DNA of 64,000 nt, taken from the NCBI GenBank assembly GCA_001599815.1, contig BCIA01000002.1, positions 4,375,626-4,439,625 on the forward strand. Reading direction: 5' to 3'. How positions within the stretch are numbered: position 1 is the first letter of the stretch; each line of letters opens with the position of its first letter. Under the pieces are notes generated by a model. It searched no databases. It was given only the letters and a program-made list of their open reading frames with translations, and was not told where the DNA came from. Position numbers and translations under genes: made by a program. Positions 1 to 9,058 of this stretch are shown here, in pieces. Source of the DNA: Furcasterigmium furcatum (Eukaryota; Ascomycota; Sordariomycetes; Glomerellales; Plectosphaerellaceae).

Positions 1-555
1 CTCCTCGGGTGGCCTGAGAGAGGAGGGACGCTGACGCCGTGTAGCCACTTCGTATCCGGTTCCCGGACCGTCGGTCTTCCGATGCTAGGTTCGCCTCGGC
101 AGTTTCCTGACGCCGCGCGAGGAACGTCCTGCTGTGATATTTTCCTCTCGTGAGCTTCGGGATCGATGATGGTGGTATGTGAGAGGTTCGGGTTGAGAGT
201 CGGCCATGGTCTGGCCGATCTCGACGCCGATCTCAGAGGGTCCATCCCGGGTCCCCTCAAGCTTCAAGAGAATGGCATGTCCCTGGTGACGAGAAACGAT
301 CGAGGAGGAGATAGTGCAATATAAAACAAGGCGCTTCGCTTGGTTATGGATGCCGATTCCGGTCCGCTGGTGTACAGTCGTATGACAAGCCCTGAAAACT
401 CAAATCCTGATAAATGTGTCGAAGAGGGCGGCCCAGCCCTGAGCTGGCCTCCGTGTTTCCTGGGTATACCGACGCTGGATTCTGATGATGTCGAAAAGTA
501 ACGCCTCGCGACCAGGCCCGGTCTCGACTCAGACCGCAATGCAGATGGATCGATC

Positions 556-1177
556 TCAATGGGCAGTCATCGCAAAAGTAGTAGAATTCTCCGTCCGAGC
601 CCTTCGCCGTTGCGTCCAGCAAGTGGCACACGCCACCACCAACACACCAAACTGCAGCCCGCTGCAGAAGACACATCAGACTCCGAGCCTGAGAGGAGAG
701 GATGAGGGGAAACAGAGAGCACGAGACTCACCACAGAGTCACCTGGAACCACACGGCGTACATCTTCCAGGGGTAACCGGCGTACGGCCCGCTGTTCTTG
801 TAGTCCTCGCTGTAATTCCCCCGACCGGAGAGGGCCACCGAGAGCGTGGACACGATGAAGAGGGCGAGGAGCACGAACTCGCCGCAGCTCACACAGAACA
901 GCTCGTTCTTGAGTGAGAGGCTCCGCTGGGCGTGGTCATTGAAGATGCCCCAGCCGCGGCAGGTCGCCCAGGCGCACCACAGGGCCATGAGACAGGTCTA
1001 GACAGGTCAGTTGGGATGTCAAAGCAACGCGCAATTCTCGTAGCCTACCGCGACATAGGTGACGTAGAAGTGGTCGCCGAACCGGACGGAGCAGAAGACG
1101 ATGATGGCCAGGACGATGATGTCGATCGCGGCCACGAAGATGCGCAGGATGGCCTCCGTCGCCGTCGTTATGCGCAT
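556..1177 (-). CDS. Small multi-pass membrane protein, MARVEL-like
   Basis: Three-exon model: 1177-1049, 997-732 and 661-556, giving 166 aa. Exon 1 ends at GTAGGC and the first intron ends CTGTCTAG with an AACTGAC branch site; the frame is kept across it. Hydrophobic stretches lie at about residues 12-33 (FVAAIDIIVLAIIVF), 44-62, and 85-108 (EFVLLALFIVSTLSVAL), and a fourth is possible near 130-150. A short charged tail rich in Arg follows. The layout (three or four helices, loops rich in Trp and Gly, cytosolic basic end) resembles small fungal MARVEL-type proteins, but I recognise no signature that proves the family. The last exon is uncertain: using the earlier acceptor CTCTCAG would end the protein four codons later. 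No function can be given. Confidence 0.5.
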
Positions 1178-2101
1178 CGTGGCGCGCCGGTGAGGAGTCG
1201 AGCAGTTGAGGCGGCGGGGGGAGAGGCCATCTGCTGGTGGTGGTGATCAACGGTGGACGACGATGGATGGTGGATGGATCTTTGCTCGACTCCATCCATG
1301 TCACGGGGGTGAAGTGACCTCTAAAAAGCCCTCAATCAGAGGCCGTTGTCAGATCCATAACGGCGGGGCCCTGTCAGATGGACGGCACGTGTGGCTTCGC
1401 TGGCGACTCGGGGACCTGGACCGGACCGACCTGGTGCTGAGGCGCAGCGGCGCCAGGCCTCTTTGGGCAAGTGAACAGGGGTCAGGAAAGGAGAAAAGAG
1501 GCTGACCACTCACCCAAAGTCCGGGGGTGGGTGCACAAAGCCACTGCCGGTGGTGGACAAGAGATCGGAAAACCGATGCTCATTCATCAATGCCATTGTC
1601 ACATTCCTTTCACCGGGTGAGACAAGTGCTGTTTCCCCCACTTGACCCCCTATTCCCCTATCAATTCGCACTTATTCCAAGACCAAACGAATGAGAACTC
1701 GATGTTTTCTGCACAAACGATGGACGTCTCAGTGCCCAGTGTATGTACAGTACACTCTGTCGAGCTGTCCCCGAGACTGACAACGGCACGGCCCAATCTC
1801 TCAATCAACACAATCCATGAACAAGGTAGCAAGTCTGCTTCGAAAGCTGCTAGGCCTGAACAGACTCGAGGCAATGCCTCTGAACTGACCCAAGAGCGCG
1901 ACACAAGATACCTGGGCCCAATCCAATGTTGAAAATTGTCTCTGCATTCAAGTCCCTGGAAGTCAAGATTCAGAATCACTCGTCTGGGCCCGGACATGCC
2001 GTGTGATATCTCATGTATAAATGACCTGACAGAAGCTAGAATCTTCCATCGTCTCACCCTCGGCCTAACACTACAAGCAACATCGAATCTGCACATACAT
2101 C
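1178..2101. other. Intergenic, divergent promoter region
   Basis: About 0.9 kb between the divergently transcribed membrane protein and the F-box-like gene. No gene is supported. It should hold both promoters; only the TATA-like element at 2016-2021 stands out. Confidence 0.5.
2016..2021 (+). promoter_or_regulatory. TATA-like box of the F-box-like gene
   Basis: TATAAA lies 86 bases upstream of the ATG at 2102, a usual place for a fungal core promoter with a leader of about 50 bases. Seen in the sequence; its use is inferred. Confidence 0.4.
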
Positions 2102-3106
2102 ATGGCATCGCACAGCGTCAGACCCGGGAGCCCCATCCCTGTCTTTCGCAGGCCGCTGCCTCCGGCATTCCCTGCTTCGGAGGGCTCGTCGAACACCGGC
2201 AGCTCTTCCACGGTCAGCCCACACTCACCTCGAAGCACAAACTCCTCATCATCATCACGGAAGTCTCTCAAACCGGACATCTCAACAATCACAATCGAAG
2301 AGATGATGAGGAAGCTCCCAGCAGAGCTGATCGAGCTGGTAATGGTTCATGTTCTCTGCGACTATGACTATACCACCTCTGCCTTTACAGAGCGCTTCAC
2401 CCCCTCGTGGATCGGGTGGCAGACCCCATCTGTCCGCAGCGCCGCGGTCGACAACGACTACATGCGGGCGGAGGTGTACACTGCCGGAACCGAGGGCAGA
2501 CGAGGTACGTACAAGACCGATGCTGGTCCCGTGAACATCAAGGGGCACATCCACTCGCCCGCCAGCCAGGACCTGCCTCATAACACAGACGTGCTGCAAA
2601 GGCTCCGAGAGGCCTCCCCAGTGATCTTCGAGAAGGCTAACGATGAGGTGCGCCGCAAGCAGATCGCTGTTTTCATGCCCCCTCGCTTCAGGTTCCCCTA
2701 CGGCCGTTGGTCGACGGGCCCGGAAGGGGAGCACAAGATTGACAAGGAGTTCGAGACCAGGGCGTATGTCATCGGTTCCATGGCGCCGACCATCCTCCCT
2801 TTCCGCTGGCCGGACCTGACCCTCACCATTCTCAGCCTGAAGGCGTGGAACACGATCCGGGAAAATGACACCAAGCCCCTGTTTATGGGGATCCGCCATC
2901 TCATGCTTGGCAGCACGAGGAACCAGTCCGACAACGACGACGCCCCTCTGTGGATGGACTACTCTCCCAACGACGATGAACAGTTCGAGCTCGCCGATGG
3001 TGGGTTCCGTAATCTGACCGTCCGCAGTTACCAGCAATGGAGGCGCTGGGACAAGGATTTCTCTCATCGAATCTCGTACAAGACCCTTTGTCCCAGGTCG
3101 CGGTAG
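2102..3106 (+). CDS. Hypothetical F-box-like protein
   Basis: Intronless, 334 aa. Residues 1-55 are Ser/Pro-rich and probably disordered. Residues 60-76 (about MMRKLPAELIELVMVHV) look like the start of an F-box, whose usual core is LPxEL followed by hydrophobic residues. The rest is a mixed, Trp-rich globular region (SWIGWQ, RWPDLTL, WRRWDKDF) without repeats I can name. Fungal genomes carry many such F-box or F-box-derived proteins, thought to recruit substrates to SCF ubiquitin ligases. The F-box here is weak, so the family call is tentative. The last codons (LCPRSR) may not be the real end, since a splice at the CAGGTCGCG after them cannot be excluded. Confidence 0.55.
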   Translation: MASHSVRPGSPIPVFRRPLPPAFPASEGSSNTGSSSTVSPHSPRSTNSSSSSRKSLKPDISTITIEEMMRKLPAELIELVMVHVLCDYDYTTSAFTERFTPSWIGWQTPSVRSAAVDNDYMRAEVYTAGTEGRRGTYKTDAGPVNIKGHIHSPASQDLPHNTDVLQRLREASPVIFEKANDEVRRKQIAVFMPPRFRFPYGRWSTGPEGEHKIDKEFETRAYVIGSMAPTILPFRWPDLTLTILSLKAWNTIRENDTKPLFMGIRHLMLGSTRNQSDNDDAPLWMDYSPNDDEQFELADGGFRNLTVRSYQQWRRWDKDFSHRISYKTLCPRSR

Positions 3107-3441
3107 GCCTAACCCCTTATACTAACTACCAGGACGTGCTGCAACACCTCTGGGCTCCAAGACTCTGACATCCGCATGACGGTAGTCATCAGACAATTGA
3201 ATGAATTCCAATATGTAAATTCTACTTCTGCTATCAAGTGAAACTGCAGGCAGCATTTTGCCACATGTGATGCTGCGATGTGATATGTTGGCCAAGTTTG
3301 AGTCGCCAGTAGGTGCATTGTGCTGAGAAGCTCACTTCACGACATTCTATCCGTGCCTAGCCAAGCTTCTAGGTTCTCTGGCCAATATTATGAATCGCCG
3401 TACGCCAGGCCCGTCCTCACGGTGCTCCGAAGGCGGTTGGT
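3107..3441. other. Short convergent intergenic region
   Basis: About 0.33 kb between the 3' ends of the F-box-like gene and the kinase gene. Nothing recognised; it should hold both 3' UTRs. Confidence 0.4.
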
Positions 3442-3565
3442 CTACTGTCGACTTGGTGTCTTACCCCCCTGGAGAGCTGCTACCGCCGCTGTCACGGCCG
3501 TCGGTCTACTGTCGTCTTCCCATTTTGCCCCCTGGAGAGCTATCGCGGCAGCTGTCATGGCTGTA
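3439..3565. repeat. Two-copy tandem repeat of about 64 bp
   Basis: Copies start at 3439 and 3503, each beginning GGTCTACTGTCG and carrying CCTGGAGAGCT about 30 bases later. They differ at several positions, so the duplication is not recent. In the kinase frame on the minus strand the copies encode similar Ala/Thr-rich segments (TAMTAAAIALQGAKW and TAVTAAVAALQGGK) and the stop codon falls in the last copy. Confidence 0.7.
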
Positions 3566-5700
3566 GCCCTTTGACGCGTCTTATACGCCCATAACTCCTC
3601 CCGTTTCCTCTGGGTCTTTTGTAAGAGGTTTGTCAGATCGTTTGGCTGGCCCTCATTTGCCCCGTCGTTGAGTTTCCTCATAATCTCGCCGAATAGACAT
3701 GAACAACCGCGACGGCGAAGCCTTCCGCAACACAGCAAAAATGCCTCGGGCTGACCGACGCATACTGGACACCAGTCAAAGACCTTCCAGAACCTCACCC
3801 CTCCATATGTCTCCACGGACTCGTTGAAGATGTAGACTGGCGGATGACCCCTGGAACACTTCCAGGTTTGGTCCCTGAACTTCCAGATCACTCTGAGCGC
3901 AGTCGTGGTTTCACTCTGGCTGAGTATTTCGGAAAAGAGAAGATAGGTATCTGGTGGCCTTTTCTTGCAGCATGCGGGAGGAAAGTGATCAGGCGACATC
4001 AAGGACAGCGAGGCGAGCGTGCGCATGCACCGGTGGCATAAACTGTGCTGGCAGGGGGAGGCTTGGCGATTATAGTCCGACTGCTCGCTTTCCGAGTTGC
4101 ACCGGCTGCATCGGCGGGGGGTTTCAGCGCGCAACCTTCCAATCCTTGGGCAATCGTCAATGAAAGGCGCATGAGGTTGGAGCAGGGGAAGCCATACTCA
4201 GATTCCATGGCTCCAAGGCCCTCGGGCTCAGAGGAAGGGGGTGCGGTACCACGATCCAGAGACTCCTTTCCCTCAGGAAAGATACCAGCGGAATCGAGAA
4301 CTTCCAATGTCCCTGACGGCAAGCGCGATTGAACATCTACAGGATGCTCGTCTGGCGAGTCCTCGATGGACTGCTTGAGATATTGCTGGGAGGCGGACGG
4401 CTCTTGTGTCCTTTGGCGCAGAGTTAGAGGCGGCCCAGTACTCCATTGCTTGGAGGCCTCGGACACGGCGGCGGAAAGGGCCTCAGCCTCGGGATATGCA
4501 TCGGCGAGGGGGATTCTACCATTGTCAGAAAGCACTAGCATAACTAGGAAGCTTACTTACAGTGGCAGGACATGTTCATGGCCAGTGTCACTGTTCTGCG
4601 GTGTCCTCAACCAAGCGTGCTCAGCTGCGCGGGCCGCACACGGTCGGTCATCTGCGTTGGGAGACATGAGTTCGACGACGAAAGCCGTGCATTCTTCTGT
4701 TACCCGGGCATTTTTGAGTAGCCCTAATGGAAACGGCTTGTGCCCGAGGGCATAGAGAACCAAGTCGCCAACCGTTGGGAAGCAGACAGTTCCGGTGAGC
4801 ATTCTGAAAGTCAAGGCTCCCAAAGACCACATGTCGACAGGGAAGGAATATGAAGCATTTCCCCCAGTCGGAATACACCCGAGGACTTCTGGAGCGATGT
4901 AGCCCAAGGTGCCCATTTGCAGAGTATGCAGGCTTGTGACGTCGTCCCTGCGCCGCTTGCTGATCCCAAAGTCGGTGATCTTCACAAGCCAATCTGGGCT
5001 ACCAGCAACGACCATGATGTTCTGCGCAGGGTGTCAGTATTTGTCCAGACCGCACGACACATTCCCCTTCTAGAACGACTTGCCCCTGGCTTCAGGTCCC
5101 GATGAATGAAGTTGTGTCGGTGCATGAGACTCAACCCCTCCGCGACCTGGGTCGTTATCTGAGCCGCTTCGACCTCGGTGATCGGATGTCGCAGATGACC
5201 CTGGAGATCACCAAGCTCGAGGTACTCCATGATAATGAATACAGAATCATGGCTCTCAAACCAGCCCCGAGACCTGACGAAACAATGGGAATACTGGGTA
5301 AGTAGAGTCAGACATGTCGGTCACCAGGCCACTCAATCGGATAGAGGAAAGCCCTTACATTTGCATGCGAGAACTTGAACACAGCTTCCAGCTCTCTCAG
5401 GTAGTCGATGGGCTCATCTGATCTGACAGACTTTTTGATTTCTTTCACGGCCCGCAGTTCCTGCGATCTGCCCTGCACGCGACGTTCAAGGTAGACGGTT
5501 CCGTATGCTCCCCGGCCAAGTTCTCGCTCGCGAGCCCAATGTTCTTCTGTGCGAATGCGACGCTGGCGAGCTGACGGCCCACTTGCGAAGAAGACATGTC
5601 GGTATCCGTTCGCGAGGTGCACCGTCTCGATTTTCGAGTCCTGGACGAGGTCGGGGAGCGATCTAGAGGAGCCGACTGAGCGATCTTTCGGCTGCCCCAT
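3442..5700 (-). CDS. Ser/Thr protein kinase with C-terminal RING-like cysteine region
   Basis: Five-exon model: 5700-5359, 5293-5084, 5021-4561, 4515-4198 and 4144-3442, joining to 677 aa in frame. The kinase domain spans about residues 57-325 and has every catalytic motif: glycine loop LGRGAYGTVYLE, AVKEIKK (Lys near 86), HRDLKPGN, ITDFGISKR and YIAPEVLG. A low-complexity linker rich in Ser, Pro and Glu follows (about 338-445). Then comes a Cys/His cluster starting CSRCNSE, with CQHSLCHRCMRTL and PPACCKK, spaced like the first RING of RBR-type proteins, and a further cluster ending CVGQPEAFLLCC. The tail holds a two-copy repeat. Intron 2 uses a GC donor (GCAAGT). The gene is head-to-head with the pseudokinase gene, with 348 bases between the two ATGs. 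Active kinase is a safe call; ubiquitin ligase activity is not. Confidence 0.75.
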
Positions 5701-6048
5701 ATTCGGGTCTGATCAGGACTCGGGCCAGCCTGAGCGCAGTCTCCCTCGCGATGCGCTCAACATCAGCGACGGTCGCGGACCAAGTCTTCACAGCGGGCAG
5801 CAAATTACAATGCGGGGTCTTCAGTTCGGTGAAGATATCGGGGGATTTTGTACAGCCTTGCGACAACAAGCCTGAGGCACAGCTGCATGGTGTCCAGGAG
5901 GGCAGTGCTGCACGCCACCATGCAACCGCCGTGGCTGAGGTTCACACCCGACCCTTAAGAAGCCCTGAGGGGGCCGTTGGTTCAGCGACGAGCCTCAACT
6001 GCCAGTTGAGCGATCCCGTCGCATCTCTTTGGCATCCGAGTCGCGGGC
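5701..6048. promoter_or_regulatory. Shared divergent promoter of the kinase and pseudokinase genes
   Basis: 348 bases separate the ATGs of two genes transcribed away from each other. No third gene fits in it. The short spacing makes joint control plausible; this is inference from position only, and no binding site was recognised. Confidence 0.45.
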
Positions 6049-7826
6049 ATGGTTGCAGAACTCGTTCTTGCGTCGGTCGCTGCGGCCGATCTTTGTCTCA
6101 AGTACGCGTTGCGGAAATCCCTCTGTGAATAGGAATGCGGCAGCTGATTTCTGCAGATATGGAAAGCGACTCGTCGACGCATGCCAGGAGATGAAGAGGG
6201 CGGACGAGACGATCGAAGCGACTCTCCTGGCCATCGAGGCCATATGGAGTCGCACCTCTATGCAGATCGAGTTCGTCAAGCGCATCTTGGGGCAGCTGGA
6301 ACCGGGGCACTGCAGGATTCATCAGCAGGTCTTTGAGAAGCTTCAGGCCATACTCATGGCCGCCGTGTTCAAAATCGAGTCAGTCACCACGCCCGGCCCG
6401 GGACCGAGTGTGAAGAAATTCAAGTTCTTGCTGCATCGCAAGGATTTCAACAACCTCGTCCCGGAACTTGAGCAGTGGCAGCGCATGTTCGACCCAACCT
6501 GGTTGCTGATCCTTCGTATGGGAGATCGGACAATTGATACTGAGCTTTCGGCCTGCGAGTCTTCGGGGAGCTCATCCAAGACTCTGATTTCCGCACGTAA
6601 ACTTCGGGACACGCTCATGGACGATGCCAGCGAAGAGATCCATGTGAGTCTCAATGAGAACGGTCTCGATTGGAGCAAAGTGACGGAGGTCCAATACTCA
6701 ACAACCCGGATCGTTTCGCGTGCAGGCTCAGACCCGTCAAAGCAGCAGCGCGCCTACGCCGTGGATACGATAACCTGTTCGCCAGGCCTCGACGTGGGTC
6801 GCACGAGAGCGGATGCGGAAATGCTGGCGAAAAAGCTGACCCAGGTTGACTCCAACGCTCGCGGGCTTCTCTCCTGCCACGGCCTGGTCAAGAGACGTCA
6901 GCCGGGCAGTCGCCGTCTCGCTTCCATCGACTTGGTCTTCCATATGCCGACTCAAACGGCCCTTCCCAAGAGCCTGCGTGAGCATCTCCTACGCAGTCCT
7001 GCGTTCAGCATGTCCAGGATCCTTGGGATCGCCCAGCAGCTAGCACAGGCGGTCAGCTTTGTACACACGTGCGATTTCGTTCACAAGAACATCCGGCCAG
7101 AGACGATTCTTATATTCCCGGACGAGAGAGAAACTCCTCCCTGTCCGCTGGGCATGGCATTTCTGCTTGGATTCGACTCTTTCCGCAGTGTGAACTTCCA
7201 CACTTTGCGGAGCGGCGACGCGGCCTGGGAGCGGAACCTCTACCGCCACCCGCAGCGTCAGGGCATCTTCACGCAAGATGTGTAGTACGTTATCCCGGAG
7301 TTGATTTTTCCCTTATTCTGGTTGTTTCAGGGGCTCTGCGACATGTCGCTGCTCCTAAGACACGATGAGTAGCTCCTAACACTTCCACAAAGGGTAAATA
7401 CTAACTCCGCGGGTTGATAGCGTCATGCAGCACGACGTGTACAGCCTCGGTGTCTGTCTGCTGGAGCTGGGGCTGTGGCAGAGTTTCGTGGAGGTTGAGA
7501 CGGGCGACAAGGAGGGACCGGTGGACGAAGAACTTCTGCCATCGCAATGTTCGGGCCTGTCTCTGCAAGACTTCGACTTTCTCAAGAGCAAAACCATGCA
7601 GGCGTCGTCGAGCATCAAAGATCACCTCGTTGAGATGGCCAAGTCGAGGCTGCCGATGCGAATGGGAGACAAGTACACGGCCGTTGTTGTGACTTGCCTC
7701 ACCTGCCTGGACCAAGGGAACGAGGACTTTGGCGACGACGAGAACATGCGTGACGATGACGGCATCCTAGTGGGAGTTCGATTCATCGAAAAGGTGGTGC
7801 TCAAGCTAGGGGAGATCTCCATGTAA
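6049..7826 (+). CDS. HeLo-like domain and pseudokinase protein
   Basis: Three exons: 6049-6101, 6157-7281 and 7421-7826, joining to 527 aa. The short first exon starts MVAELVLASVAAADLCL and is joined (GTACGC...CTGCAG) to KYGKRLVDACQEM. A hydrophobic first helix followed by amphipathic helices to about residue 170 is the pattern of fungal HeLo/HeLo-like/SesA-type cell-death domains. Residues about 220-527 follow the kinase fold but lack its chemistry: no glycine loop, AYAVDTI in place of the VAIK lysine, VHKNIRPETIL in place of HRD, and GFD in place of DFG. The helix after the activation segment is kept (MQHDVYSLGVCLLELGLW), a motif seen in a large family of fungal HeLo-kinase proteins. It is therefore a likely pseudokinase. 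HeLo domains in HET-S and the related bundle in MLKL act at membranes; that role here is inferred. Confidence 0.8.
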
Positions 7827-8400
7827 GGTTAAGTGGGAGGTCTCCAACTAGTGTTCCTCGAGAAGCTTGTACGGCGCTAGCAGAAGAGCCATTGGACGAC
7901 GAGCTGCTGATCCTCGTCTGGTGTTGTTGAGGGTTGCAGAACAGAGGCCGCCCGCGAAACCCCGTCGGGTAGGAGACCTCAGGCAATTGAGATGAACTTT
8001 TTCATGGCTTCGAGAATCGAGACGGCTTTTTGCTTAGTTAAAGATAATTCAAAGACAACCTGGACGGTAGCATAGCTGGATCGGCCCTGTTCGTGTTTGG
8101 TTGTGGGTGTCCCCTCGGATCGCGCTGTCATCGTGCCTGGGAGAAAAGACTGGGGTTCAGCCACTAGGGGACCAGCGCCACGACGGGCCCCTGCTCAGCC
8201 ACCCGATCCCTACGTCATCGTCCAAGGTCTCAACCGACGACATCTCGACCAAGTTCAACCACCCTGCTTGCAGATCCTCGATGCCGATATCCTCATAAAA
8301 CCTGCTGGCTCCCTTCTAGACTTTCCATCATACAACACCCATCCTACTTTGTTCAGAATATCAAAATTCAGTATCACAAACAATCACTCTACCCACCAAG
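7827..8400. other. Intergenic, 3' end of pseudokinase gene and promoter of small peptide gene
   Basis: No gene is supported. The right end (from about 8300) is A/C-rich and reads as the transcribed leader of the 41-aa peptide gene. Confidence 0.4.
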
Positions 8401-8459
8401 GTATGTGCCCCCAGTCGACTTATACGGCCCTGATGGCTCTCAACTAACATCTGGTTCAG
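8401..8459 (+). other. 5' UTR intron of the small peptide gene
   Basis: A 59-base intron with donor GTATGT, branch site CTAAC and acceptor TTCAG, lying 52 bases upstream of the ATG. All three signals are good fungal consensus matches, which argues that this locus is transcribed and spliced. Confidence 0.6.
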
Positions 8460-8511
8460 CTTTACAACCTTCCACACACAACCTCCTACCTAGTTTCACC
8501 TTCCCGTCAAC

Positions 8512-8637
8512 ATGCCTTTCTTCTACTCAAAGCCCGTCGGAGGCAGGCGCTTCGGAACCAGCATTCATGCCGACAGGCACGGCGTCCGCCGCGGGCCCTG
8601 GCGCTTCCGCATCGGCCGCTTCAACTGCTTCAAATAG
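8512..8637 (+). CDS. Small basic 41-aa peptide gene
   Basis: Open frame from ATG at 8512 to TAG at 8635-8637, 41 aa, beginning MPFFYSKPVGGRRFG and ending FRIGRFNCFK. The peptide is strongly basic (many Arg, plus His) with aromatic residues, and has no membrane segment or signal peptide. It lies just downstream of a convincing 5' UTR intron, with a leader rich in A and C and ATG context CAACATGCC, as in highly expressed fungal genes. No longer frame in the region is better. I do not recognise the family with certainty; its style recalls short conserved fungal proteins starting MPFF. It could instead be an upstream leader peptide or a non-coding RNA. Confidence 0.5.
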   Translation: MPFFYSKPVGGRRFGTSIHADRHGVRRGPWRFRIGRFNCFK

Positions 8638-9058
8638 AGGGAATTCCGTGGGCGGCGGCGACATCGGCATGGCGTCAGCATGTCTGTGCATTGATTCGAG
8701 GATTTTTATGAACGCGACATGACGGGAACAAGCAATTGCAACAAATACCACAACAATCAGAGCATGGCGTTTGGTTCGGGGGGCACGGACAACACTGTCC
8801 TTACGGATTCTGCTAGGTTTTAGAGCTGGCCTCAGTGTATTAATGAAACAATCAAGATGAAAAATCGAGATTTTCTCACACCACACCGAGACAAATGATA
8901 GTTGCGGTGAGAGAAAAGAAGGACCCGCCACTACCGTGATGGGCGGCGTGATGGTCAGTATAGAACCAACCACAGGCGTATACATTAAAACCTGGGACTT
9001 CTCCCCTATGGCTTTTCTACCTGTTTATATTCTAGTCCTGTTCAAGTTCGTTCGCGTT
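8638..9058. other. Intergenic, convergent 3' ends
   Basis: Between the 3' ends of the 41-aa peptide gene and the secreted-protein gene. No gene is supported. Confidence 0.35.

Noticed and set aside
8527..8985. 152-aa open frame antisense to the 41-aa peptide
   Set aside because: No domain apart from a weak hydrophobic start; the plus strand has the convincing intron and start context, so the sense assignment is preferred.
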